From positions 1 through 37,321 of the forward strand of contig JAJEAR010000037.1 in NCBI GenBank assembly GCA_022822665.1: a stretch of DNA of 37,321 nucleotides. Reading direction: 5' to 3'. Positions within the stretch are counted from its first letter, which is position 1; every line of letters begins with the position of its first letter. The position numbers and the translations under genes were made by a program. Positions 1 through 7,211 of the stretch are shown piece after piece. Under the pieces are notes generated by a model that was given only the letters and a program-made list of their open reading frames with translations, ran no database searches and was not told the origin of the DNA. Origin of the DNA: Alphaproteobacteria bacterium. Lineage in GTDB: Bacteria; Pseudomonadota; Alphaproteobacteria; Thalassobaculales; Thalassobaculaceae.

Positions 1-460
1 CACCCCGACCCCAGGCAACTAAACCCGAAACTCCAACTCTGAAATCCCCAGCCGCAGCCCGACTGCATCCACCTGATCCAGTTCCCGAGCCAGCATCCCA
101 CAACCGCCGACCCCGCGGCGGACTCACACCTGGGCAGTTACGTGTGGCTTTCAATTTTCAAGGATGTTCGGGCACTGCCCACTGGCAACGCCCGAGAGGC
201 CATCACGCAAGAACGGGCTGTTTTCCGGCGCCTGGAACAGGCGGGATGCTTCACCGCGTCATGGCGGTTCGTCTTCACCCGCCTATTGGTTCGGGAAGCC
301 GAGGGGAACGGTGCGATGACCGCGCACTACTGACCGGCCACCTCGTTCGACGGCTACAGCCGAAGCCTGCCGGCAGTCGCGGAGCCAACTGTCCGGTTGC
401 ACCATGAATACCCGGGCAACGCGAGTCGCAACGAAGGGTCTGTCAGGGTCCGCGACCCGT
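1..460. other. Gene-less left edge
   Basis: I recognise no gene, RNA or repeat here. A 63-codon open frame at 142-333 on the plus strand has no familiar motif and no convincing ribosome site. The stretch could hold the decayed end of a gene lying outside the window. Confidence 0.4.
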
Positions 461-1201
461 TCAGAGGATGTGCTGGCCCCCGGTGACGAAGATCTCGGTC
501 CCGGTGACGTACCCGCTGTCGGCGGAGCAGAGGTAGTGGACGGTTGCCGCGACATCCTCCGGCTCGCCGAGCCGATGCAGCGGAATCCTCGGGATCAGCA
601 TGTCGGTCTCCGGAGAGAGCATCGCGGTCCGGATTTCACCCGGCGCCACCGCATTGACCCGGACACCGAGCTCGGCGAACTCGTTGGCGAGTTCCCGGGT
701 GAGTGCGGAAAGCGCCGCCTTGGAGGTACTGTAGGCCGACCCGGCGAACGGATGGATCGCGTGACCGGCAATCGAGGTGATGTTCACCACCGCCCCCCTG
801 CCCCGGGACAGGGCCGGCGCAAGGCCGCGCGCCAGCCGGAGAGGAACGAAGAAGTTGAGCTCGAAGACCTGCCGCCAGGCGTCAAGGTCGCCGTTCAGGC
901 AACCGAGGCGCTCCTTGACCGGCGACTTGGGTGACCAGCCGGCGTTGTTGACCAGCGCATGCAGCGGCCGGTCGGCAAGAAGCCCGTTGGCGCGCTCGAG
1001 AAACTTGTCCAGACTTCGGGGATCTCCGAGGTCGGCAGTGATGTGGTGCGACCAGTTTGGATCGCGCCGGCATTCTTCCGGCGGTTCATCACGCGAGCAG
1101 GTGATGATGTCCCAGTTGCGTTCACTGAAGAGTGCGACAGTCGCGTGTCCGATGCCCCGGCTGGCCCCGGTCAGAAGCAGCGTTCTTCGCGAGTCATCCA
1201 T
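461..1201 (-). CDS. SDR family oxidoreductase
   Basis: Classical short-chain dehydrogenase/reductase of 246 residues, expected to be a cytosolic NAD(P)(H)-dependent enzyme acting on an alcohol or ketone. The Rossmann motif TGASRGIG lies at residues 11-18, NNAG at 85-88, the catalytic serine at 143 and the YxxxK pair at Y157/K161. The C-terminus (VTGTEIFVTGGQHIL) is typical of the FabG-like branch. The ATG at 1201 is preceded by GGGG about 7 bases upstream. It is divergent from the sugar dehydrogenase gene, with 70 bp between starts, so the two may share a control region. The substrate is unknown; FabG-like 3-oxoacyl or sugar-alcohol activity are both possible. Confidence 0.88.
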   Translation of the reverse strand: MDDSRRTLLLTGASRGIGHATVALFSERNWDIITCSRDEPPEECRRDPNWSHHITADLGDPRSLDKFLERANGLLADRPLHALVNNAGWSPKSPVKERLGCLNGDLDAWRQVFELNFFVPLRLARGLAPALSRGRGAVVNITSIAGHAIHPFAGSAYSTSKAALSALTRELANEFAELGVRVNAVAPGEIRTAMLSPETDMLIPRIPLHRLGEPEDVAATVHYLCSADSGYVTGTEIFVTGGQHIL

Positions 1202-1271
1202 GGCAGCACCCCGGCACGGTGATGGACAGGACCCCTCCCGTCACGGCACCGGTCCGACAGGAAGCACGATC

Positions 1272-2393
1272 ATGCGAACCGCCATACTCACCGTTCTCCT
1301 CGCGTTTGTCATCTTCGCACCGCCCCTCGATGCGGCTGAGGTCCAGACCGAGCACTACCGGCTGCGGGTGGTAACTGTCGCCGACGGGCTCGCCCATCCG
1401 TGGGGCCTCGCCTGGCTGCCGGACGGGCGCATGCTCGTGACCGAACGGCCGGGCCGCCTGCGGCTGGTCACACCCGACGGCGCGGTCTCCGAGCCTGTCG
1501 CGGGCCTGCCGTCCGTCGCCGGCGGCGGCCAGGGCGGACTGCTCGATGTCCTCGTCGACCCGGGCTTCGCGGAGACCGGCATCATCTATTTCACCTATTC
1601 CGAACGGGATTACGACGGCCGCGGCACCACGGCGGTGCGCGCCGTGCTCGACGGCATGACACTGCGCGACCCCATGGTCCTGTTCCGCCAGCTCCCGAAG
1701 AGCGGCGGCGGCCGGCACTTCGGCTCACGACTGGTGCTGGCGCCTGACGGAACCCTGTTCATCACCATCGGCGACCGCGGCCAGGCGGAGATGGCGCAGT
1801 CGCTCACCGTCAACCGGGGCCAGGTCATCCGCGTGACCACCGACGGGAGGGTGCCCGACGACAACCCGTTCGTCGCCAGGCCCGACGCCCGTCCGGAAAT
1901 CTGGTCCTACGGCCACCGCAACCCCCAGGGAGCAGCCTTGCACCCGGAAACGGGGCAGCTGTGGATCCACGAGCACGGTGCCAGGGGCGGCGACGAGATC
2001 AACCTGCCGCAGCCCGGCAGAAACTACGGCTGGCCGGTGATCTCCTACGGTACCCACTACGACTGGAGCAAGATCGGCGTCGGACATGCCAGGGAAGGAA
2101 TGGAACAGCCGCTCTACTACTGGGACCCGTCGATCGCGCCATCGGGCATGGCCTTCGTGACCGGCACGCCGTTCGAAAAGTGGCAGGGCAACCTTCTGGT
2201 CGGTGCGCTGAAGGACCGCATGCTGGTCCGCCTGTCGCTCGACGGCGACCACCGGGTTACGGGCGAGGAACACATGCTGCGGGGACTCGGGGAACGCATC
2301 CGCGACGTACGCCAGGGACCCGATGGTCACATCTACCTGCTGACCGATTCCCGCAACGGCCGGATCCTGAGGCTGGAACCTGTTACCGACTGA
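1272..2393 (+). CDS. PQQ-dependent aldose sugar dehydrogenase (YliI/Asd-like)
   Basis: Periplasmic beta-propeller quinoprotein of 373 residues, close in length to E. coli YliI (about 370). The family oxidises aldose sugars at C1 using PQQ. The first 21 residues form a signal peptide ending in LDAA. Family hallmarks are the start of the propeller (LAHPWGLAWLPDGRMLVTER), GGGRHFGSRL near residues 146-155, GHRNPQG, and the HEHGARGGDEIN segment that carries metal and PQQ ligands in the family. I chose the ATG at 1272 because AGGAAG sits 7 bases upstream and it gives a clean signal peptide; the same frame stays open much further upstream, but only as antisense to the SDR. No PQQ synthesis genes are in the window, so the cofactor source is unknown. 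Confidence 0.88.
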   Translation: MRTAILTVLLAFVIFAPPLDAAEVQTEHYRLRVVTVADGLAHPWGLAWLPDGRMLVTERPGRLRLVTPDGAVSEPVAGLPSVAGGGQGGLLDVLVDPGFAETGIIYFTYSERDYDGRGTTAVRAVLDGMTLRDPMVLFRQLPKSGGGRHFGSRLVLAPDGTLFITIGDRGQAEMAQSLTVNRGQVIRVTTDGRVPDDNPFVARPDARPEIWSYGHRNPQGAALHPETGQLWIHEHGARGGDEINLPQPGRNYGWPVISYGTHYDWSKIGVGHAREGMEQPLYYWDPSIAPSGMAFVTGTPFEKWQGNLLVGALKDRMLVRLSLDGDHRVTGEEHMLRGLGERIRDVRQGPDGHIYLLTDSRNGRILRLEPVTD

Positions 2394-2405
2394 CGCCGGC
2401 TCCGG

Positions 2406-2996
2406 TCACGGATACAGGCGCTCGACCGTCCATCCGGTCCAGGTGCGCTCGAACCGGAACCGGTCGTGCAGCCTGTACTCTCCCTGCTGCCAGAACTCGA
2501 TCCGGTCAGGCACGACCCGATACCCGCTCCAGGATCCGGGCCTGGGAATGTCATCGCCCGGGTGCGCGCGCTCGAGCTCGGCAACCGCCTCCAGCAACAC
2601 CTCGCGGCTGGCGAGCGGCCGCGACTGGCGCGACGCCAGCGCTCCGATGCGGCTGATCCTGGCACGGCTTGCGAAATAGGCGTCAGCCTCCGCATCGGTC
2701 ACCGGTTCGACCGGGCCTTCCACCCGGACCTGGCGGCCCAGCGCTTTCCAGTGAAAGCACAGCGCAGCCTGCGGACTGGCGGCCAGTTCCTCTCCCTTGC
2801 GCGAGTCGAGGTGGGTGTAGAACACGAAGCCCCGCCGGTCCGCCCCCTTCACCAGCACCATGCGGACCGATGGACGCCCCTGGCCGTCCGTCGTCGCAAG
2901 CGCCATGGCATCGGGTTCCGGTTCCTCCGACGCCTGGACCTCGGCGTACCACCGATCGAACAGTGCAAAAGGGTCGTCAGTGTCCGGCTCGAACAT
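2406..2996 (-). CDS. pdxH: Pyridoxamine/pyridoxine 5'-phosphate oxidase
   Basis: FMN enzyme that oxidises pyridoxine or pyridoxamine 5'-phosphate to pyridoxal 5'-phosphate, the last step of vitamin B6 synthesis and salvage. The protein has 196 residues, the usual size. Visible family segments are RPSVRMVLVKG, FVFYTHLDSRKGEEL, ALCFHWKALGRQVRVEG, and the C-terminal block PGSWSGYRVVPDRIEFW followed by RLHDRFRF and the terminal RLYP (RLAP in most members). I chose the ATG at 2996 over the one at 3008 because GGGG lies just upstream and the protein then starts MFEPDTDDPF. Its stop is 12 bp from the convergent stop of the sugar dehydrogenase. Confidence 0.95.
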   Translation of the reverse strand: MFEPDTDDPFALFDRWYAEVQASEEPEPDAMALATTDGQGRPSVRMVLVKGADRRGFVFYTHLDSRKGEELAASPQAALCFHWKALGRQVRVEGPVEPVTDAEADAYFASRARISRIGALASRQSRPLASREVLLEAVAELERAHPGDDIPRPGSWSGYRVVPDRIEFWQQGEYRLHDRFRFERTWTGWTVERLYP

Positions 2997-3064
2997 GTTG
3001 CCCCGCATCCACGGACGATGCGCTGGATCACGCTCGTCCTGTACATCCCCCCGTTCGGTGCGGT

Positions 3065-3092
3065 ATTGTCACGATGAATTTGGGCCTGTCCA
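3065..3092 (-). promoter_or_regulatory. Possible sigma-70 promoter for pdxH
   Basis: On the minus strand TGGACA (3092-3087) and GACAAT (3070-3065) are 16 bp apart. They match the -35 and -10 consensus at 5/6 and 4/6 positions and lie about 70 bp upstream of the pdxH start, in the divergent spacer. This is a pattern match only. Confidence 0.3.
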
Positions 3093-3149
3093 GACCAATC
3101 GTGCAGTCCGGTGCTCACCGGTACGCCGCTATCACGGGAGACCCTGGTG

Positions 3150-3617
3150 ATGGTTCGTCAATGTGCACTAGTCGCAGTGCTGGTTCTCGGCTTGGCTGCC
3201 TGCCAGACAGGCGGTCCGAAACAGGGAGCCGGAACGCTTCTCGGCGGGATTACCGGAGCGGTCGCCGGTTCCCAGTTCGGAGCCGGAGACGGCCGGGTCG
3301 CAATGGCGGCCGCAGGAGCGCTGCTCGGCGCCCTGATCGGTTCGGAGATCGGCGCATCGCTTGATCGGGCCGATCGCCTCGCCATGGATCAGGCAACCCA
3401 GTCGGCGCTGGAAAGCCAGCCGTCGGGAACCCAGGTCGGCTGGAGCAACCCGGACTCGGGCAACTTCGGCACCATCGTTCCGGAACCGGCCTTCAAGGAC
3501 ACGACCGGCCGCTATTGCCGGGAGTTCCAGCAGTCCATCACGGTCGGCGGAAAGAGCGAGTCCGGTTACGGAACCGCCTGCCGTCAGCCGGACGGCAGCT
3601 GGCAGATCGTCAACTAG
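3150..3617 (+). CDS. Glycine-zipper surface lipoprotein (17 kDa antigen family)
   Basis: Predicted outer-membrane lipoprotein of 155 residues. A hydrophobic signal peptide ends in the lipobox LAAC with the lipidated cysteine at residue 18. Residues about 27-72 form a glycine-zipper segment ([13 protein letters not shown], then [17 protein letters not shown]), as in the Rickettsia 17 kDa antigen. The C-terminal half, with [20 protein letters not shown] and a final [12 protein letters not shown], is the conserved surface-antigen domain. The ATG at 3150 has GGGAG nine bases upstream; an in-frame start at 3111 would put 13 residues before the signal peptide and is less likely. Members are thought to contribute to envelope integrity; the precise role is unknown. 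Confidence 0.85.
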   Translation: MVRQCALVAVLVLGLAACQTGGPKQGAGTLLGGITGAVAGSQFGAGDGRVAMAAAGALLGALIGSEIGASLDRADRLAMDQATQSALESQPSGTQVGWSNPDSGNFGTIVPEPAFKDTTGRYCREFQQSITVGGKSESGYGTACRQPDGSWQIVN

Positions 3618-3658
3618 GGCACTCTACCTGCCTCGGTTGTCAGGGCGGGAGACAGTCC

Positions 3659-4048
3659 ATGGCAAGGCCGGACCACGAAGGGGACCTGCGCGCCATCAGC
3701 GGTGTGCTCGAGGAGTACTTTGACGGGCTCTACGAAGGCGACCTTGATGCCTTTGCCCGGGTGTTCCACGAGCACGCCCATCTCTACGCGACCGACGGCG
3801 AGAACGTGACCGACTGGCCGCGCGCGGAGTACTTCGAACGGATCGCGGCCCGCCCGTCCCCGGCTTCCCAGGGCCTGCCTCGCCATGACCGGATCGTGTC
3901 CATTCACCGGGCCGGCCCCGATACCGCGCTCGCCACGGTCAACTGCGCCATCCCGCCACGGTACTTTACCGATTACCTGACACTTCTCAGGATCGGTTCG
4001 GACTGGCGAATCATCTCCAAGACGTTTCACACCGACGTTCACGAGTAA
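3659..4048 (+). CDS. NTF2-like protein (lumazine-binding-like family)
   Basis: Small SnoaL/NTF2-fold protein of 129 residues. The start, with LEEYFDGLYEGDLDAFARVFHEHAHLY, is the usual first two helices and strand of the family, and the end (LTLLRIGSDWRIISKTFHTDV) is the typical closing beta sheet. Similar proteins are annotated as nuclear transport factor 2 family or putative lumazine-binding. No catalytic assignment can be made. GGGAG lies 8 bases before the ATG. The gene follows the lipoprotein by 41 bp on the same strand, so the two may be cotranscribed. Confidence 0.75.
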   Translation: MARPDHEGDLRAISGVLEEYFDGLYEGDLDAFARVFHEHAHLYATDGENVTDWPRAEYFERIAARPSPASQGLPRHDRIVSIHRAGPDTALATVNCAIPPRYFTDYLTLLRIGSDWRIISKTFHTDVHE

Positions 4049-4323
4049 CGGCAGCGCCTGGCCCCACCGTGCCATGACACATGTGCATGGTGTCGGGCTG
4101 CGGTACGATCAGTCCATCATGCCCCGGGCAGATCACGCCATTGGAAATCTCCCGCGTTTGGGTCTGGTCACGGCCGCTGTTTTGAGCTTGGGATGAATCC
4201 CCGAGGGTGGTGTAGGAGCACAGACTTCCGACCTCTGCCGACAAGGCAGACGGCGCGAAGGCGTGGTCGCCTCGTCAGGGAACACCCCCGCCATGTTAAC
4301 GGAGCGACCGGGCGCGTTGGGCA
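4049..4323. other. Spacer beyond the orphan antitoxin; no toxin found
   Basis: This is where a toxin gene would normally follow the Phd-type antitoxin on the minus strand. I looked in all three minus-strand frames for a PIN domain (LDTxxLLxL, DxxD), a RelE or a Doc motif and saw none. The stretch looks non-coding. Confidence 0.4.
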
Positions 4324-4566
4324 TCAGCGCCTGCGCGCTTCCTCGACGATACGGCGCACCGGGACCCCTCCGAGACTGTGGGTTTCCTGGAACGCTTTCA
4401 GGGAGTCGATCGCGCTCCGCACCCTGGCGGCATCGTGTTGCCGAAACGGGATCAGTTCCGCCACCGGATGACCGTGCCTGGTGATGATGAAGCCTTCGCC
4501 AGCCTCGACGCGCCGGAGCAAACGGGGCAAACGGGTCCTGGCCTCGAACACACCGATCTCGGACAT
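4324..4566 (-). CDS. Phd/YefM-type antitoxin, solitary
   Basis: An 80-residue protein of the Phd/YefM antitoxin family: an N-terminal DNA-binding fold (SEIGVFEARTRLPRLLRRVEAGE) followed by the family signature ITRHGHPVAELIPF at residues 28-41 and a short C-terminal toxin-binding tail. The ATG at 4566 has GGAGGT three bases upstream, which fixes the start; an in-frame ATG at 4599 lacks such a site. Antitoxins of this type bind their own promoter and neutralise a RelE, Doc or VapC toxin. No toxin gene is visible on either side, so this is either a remnant or a stand-alone regulator. Confidence 0.82.
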   Translation of the reverse strand: MSEIGVFEARTRLPRLLRRVEAGEGFIITRHGHPVAELIPFRQHDAARVRSAIDSLKAFQETHSLGGVPVRRIVEEARRR

Positions 4567-4701
4567 TGCACCTCCGGAAATGCCTTCCATAAGCGACACC
4601 AGTCACAGCTTGGTCCGAACAGGTAAAATACCTGTCCCGGGAGTACAATCACACCCGTGCGATTCCTGGACCGGAGCGGGATTCCGTCGAGAAGCGGCAC
4701 A

Positions 4702-5275
4702 CTATGCGCTCGCATCTCCTGCACCTGCCTGAACCACCGCGCGTACCTGGCTGATCGCGAGGAACATGCGGCCGGGTCTGCTCCCGAAGGCCGCGAAACC
4801 GCAGCTCCCGTATCATGATCTGCGGCGGACAAACTCCGCCTCGCCACTATCCGAGATGACATCAAGGATGAGTGCGTGGCATCCGGCCGCGTCGGCGATC
4901 ACGCACGCCTTCCGGAACACGTGGTGCATGAGGATACCGCCGGGACTTCTGCACTGTCGTTGTCCGTCGACCGCGACCTGCCCCGGGAATAACACGGAAA
5001 TCTCCCCGTGATCGGGCGTCCACCCGCGGTCGGCGCTTGAGCGCGTCCACATGCATCACGCCGAGGTTGATTGCGTGGTAGCCTTGGATGCGTGGACTTG
5101 CCTCCTCGACCACGACATGGACGCGGGTCATGTCGTCTTACTGATGGTTCCTGGCACTCGGCTTGGGGTAATTTTCGAGGCGGACGACACCGCAATCTAA
5201 ACCGGCGCGGTCATGCCGCGCCGGGTCGAAGTGCCCGATCCCGATGGCAGGACGTTCAGTCGGCGTGAACCACGC
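4702..5275 (-). pseudogene. Decayed GNAT-family toxin (TacT-like)
   Basis: Read in two frames, this stretch reproduces most of a toxin-type GNAT acetyltransferase: GHFDPARHDRAGLDCGVVRL, then TRVHVVVEEASPRIQGYHAI, DHGEISVLFPGQVAVD, GGILMHHVFRKACVIADAAG, EAEFVRRR and finally YGSCGFAAFGSRPGRMFLAI. It is broken by an in-frame TAA at 5138-5140 where lysine is expected, a frameshift near 5025, and a TGA at 4813-4815 where the family has tryptophan. The acetyl-CoA loop (QGRGIGG in relatives) is also damaged to QCRSPGG. The reading frame begins within the end of the DUF1778 antitoxin gene, the usual order for these toxin-antitoxin pairs. Intact relatives acetylate aminoacyl-tRNA. Confidence 0.82.
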
Positions 5276-5564
5276 GCGCGCGGTAGCGTCGGGCAGCCTC
5301 AAGAGCGCGCGGGGTTGGAGCGGGCGGAGCGTCGAGGGCAGCGGCGAACATCCTGGCATCCGCGGGCGTCAGTGCGTGCCGGGACTGCAGGTCGAGAACA
5401 CGCGTGGCCTCGCGTTCTATGGCGGCACGCAGGAACGCCGACTTGTTGACGCCCAGTGCGAGCGCGGCACGCTCGATCAGGCATGCCAGCCGGTCATCGT
5501 AGCGGACCCGGGTTGACCTGGTCAGCGTGGCCGAAGTGCCTGACACGTTATCGAGGTTCAGCAT
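5256..5564 (-). CDS. DUF1778 antitoxin (TacA-like ribbon-helix-helix)
   Basis: A 102-residue antitoxin of the DUF1778 family. Residues about 17-50 form the ribbon-helix-helix DNA-binding part (RVRYDDRLACLIERAALALGVNKSAFLRAAI), followed by the conserved EREATRVLDLQ and the toxin-binding tail with ALDAPPAPTPRALEAARRY. The ATG at 5564 has AAAGGAGG five bases upstream, a near-perfect ribosome site. The 3' end overlaps the broken GNAT toxin reading frame. Family members repress their operon and block the acetyltransferase. Here the antitoxin is intact while the toxin is dead, so it is probably a relic or retained only as a DNA-binding protein. Confidence 0.85.
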   Translation of the reverse strand: MLNLDNVSGTSATLTRSTRVRYDDRLACLIERAALALGVNKSAFLRAAIEREATRVLDLQSRHALTPADARMFAAALDAPPAPTPRALEAARRYRARVVHAD

Positions 5565-5841
5565 GCCGGCCTCCTTTCAGGATCGCTCAATGTAGCGCGC
5601 GTTGCACTGCGCATCAGGCCCGATTCCCGGCACCCTGGCCGCCGTGCCGGCGATGGCGCGGACCGGTGGACAGATCCATCGCATCGGAGCACCATCCCCG
5701 GGAACAAGGGTGACTTGGCATGGCCACGTCACCCTCGTTGAGTGATGCCCTCGGAAACGAACTCATGCCGGAGCAGGAAACGTCAAGTAACCAGGTAACC
5801 TGACACCTCGTTGCACTCGAGCCGCCCGGGGATGGGTGGAG
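5565..5841. other. Spacer between argG and the antitoxin
   Basis: No gene is seen. The stretch holds the long hairpin at 5703-5739 and presumably the promoter of the DUF1778 antitoxin. Confidence 0.5.
5703..5739 (-). terminator. Long hairpin downstream of argG
   Basis: Arms at 5703-5714 and 5728-5739 pair over 12 bp with one mismatch (AACAAGGGTGAC against GTCACCCTCGTT). An inner TGGC/GCCA stem at 5716-5719 and 5723-5726 closes on a three-base loop. It lies about 100 bp beyond the argG stop. There is no T-tract on either strand, so it may be a Rho-aided terminator, an RNA-stability element or a palindromic repeat. Confidence 0.4.
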
Positions 5842-7053
5842 CTATCCCAGCATCATCCTGTTCAGGCGCAGGCGCAGCGCGTTCAGCCTGATGAAGCCGT
5901 GGGCGTCGCGGTGATCGTAGTCGCCCTCGCCCTCCTCGAAGGTCACGTAGTCGGCCGAGTACAGGCTCTTCTCGGCCTTCCGCCCGACCACGCTGGTGTT
6001 CCCCTTGTACAGCTTGAGCCGCACCACCCCGGTGACATGGCGCTGGCTGAAGTCGATCGCCGCCTGCATCATCTCGCGCTCCGGCGAGAACCAGAACCCG
6101 TTGTAGACCAGTTCGGCATAGCGCGGCATCAGCTCGTCCTTCAGGTGCGCCATGCCCCGGTCCAGCGTGAGGCTCTCCATCGCCCGGTGGGCGACATGCA
6201 GGATGGTTCCGCCCGGCGTCTCGTAGAGCCCCCGGTTCTTCATGCCCACGAACCGGTTCTCAACCAGGTCGAGCCGGCCGATGCCGTTCTCGTACCCGAG
6301 ATCGTTCAGCCGCGCGAGCAGGGTCGCCGGGCTCAGTTCATCCCCGTCGATCGAGACGGCGTCACCGCACCGGAAACCGACCTCGACATAGGTCGGCCGG
6401 TCCGGCGCGTCCTCGGGCGCCCTGGTTCGCGACCAGATGTACTCCTCGCCCTCGACCCAGGGATCCTCCAGCACCTTGCCCTCGCTGGACGCGTGCAGCA
6501 GGTTGGCATCGACCGAGAACGGCGCCTCGCCGCGCGCATCGCGCGCAATCGGGATCTGGCGCGACTCGGCGTAGTTCAGCAGGTCGGTCCGCGACGCGAG
6601 GTCCCATTCCCGCCACGGCGCGATGATGCGGATATGCGGATTGAGCGCGTAGTAGCTGAGCTCGAAACGCACCTGGTCGTTACCCTTGCCGGTGGCGCCG
6701 TGGGCGACGGCATCGGCACCCGTCTCGGCCGCGATCTCGATCTGCCGCTTGGCGATCAGCGGTCGGGCGATCGAGGTTCCGAGCAGGTAGGTCCCCTCGT
6801 AAAGCGCATTGGCGCGGAACATCGGAAACACGAAGTCGCGGACGAAGTCCTCCCTCAGGTCCTCGACGTAGATCTCCGAGATGCCCATCAGCCGCGCCTT
6901 GTCGCGCGCCGGTTCCAGGTCCTCGCCCTGGCCCAGGTCCGCGGTGAAGGTCACGACCTCGCACCGGTAGGTATCCTGGAGCCACCGCAGGATGATCGAC
7001 GTGTCCAGTCCGCCGGAATAGGCGAGCACCACCTTCCTGATCTGATCGGCCAT
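5842..7053 (-). CDS. argG: Argininosuccinate synthase
   Basis: Cytosolic enzyme of arginine synthesis that joins citrulline and aspartate with ATP to form argininosuccinate. The protein has 403 residues, the normal length of the short bacterial type. The N-terminal PP-loop [10 protein letters not shown] lies at residues 10-19. Further family blocks are [44 protein letters not shown] and the C-terminal [18 protein letters not shown] chose the ATG at 7053 over 7068 because GGGGAA sits six bases upstream and the protein then starts [15 protein letters not shown]. It stands alone, with no other arg gene nearby. Confidence 0.97.
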   Translation of the reverse strand: MADQIRKVVLAYSGGLDTSIILRWLQDTYRCEVVTFTADLGQGEDLEPARDKARLMGISEIYVEDLREDFVRDFVFPMFRANALYEGTYLLGTSIARPLIAKRQIEIAAETGADAVAHGATGKGNDQVRFELSYYALNPHIRIIAPWREWDLASRTDLLNYAESRQIPIARDARGEAPFSVDANLLHASSEGKVLEDPWVEGEEYIWSRTRAPEDAPDRPTYVEVGFRCGDAVSIDGDELSPATLLARLNDLGYENGIGRLDLVENRFVGMKNRGLYETPGGTILHVAHRAMESLTLDRGMAHLKDELMPRYAELVYNGFWFSPEREMMQAAIDFSQRHVTGVVRLKLYKGNTSVVGRKAEKSLYSADYVTFEEGEGDYDHRDAHGFIRLNALRLRLNRMMLG

Positions 7054-7211
7054 TGCATTTCCCCGCATCGTCTCTCGCCGGCTGTCCGGCGCGGCAGTAT
7101 AGGGTCCGCGACCGGACCGGCAACCGGTCGATGTCGATCACCGCCGAGATGTCCGCAAGGCACGGCGCCACAGGCGCCCGGCTGGAGGTGTTCCGGGACA
7201 GGGGCGCGGGG

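Noticed and set aside
142..333. A 63-codon frame at the left edge
   Set aside because: It has no ribosome site, no family motif and no supporting context.
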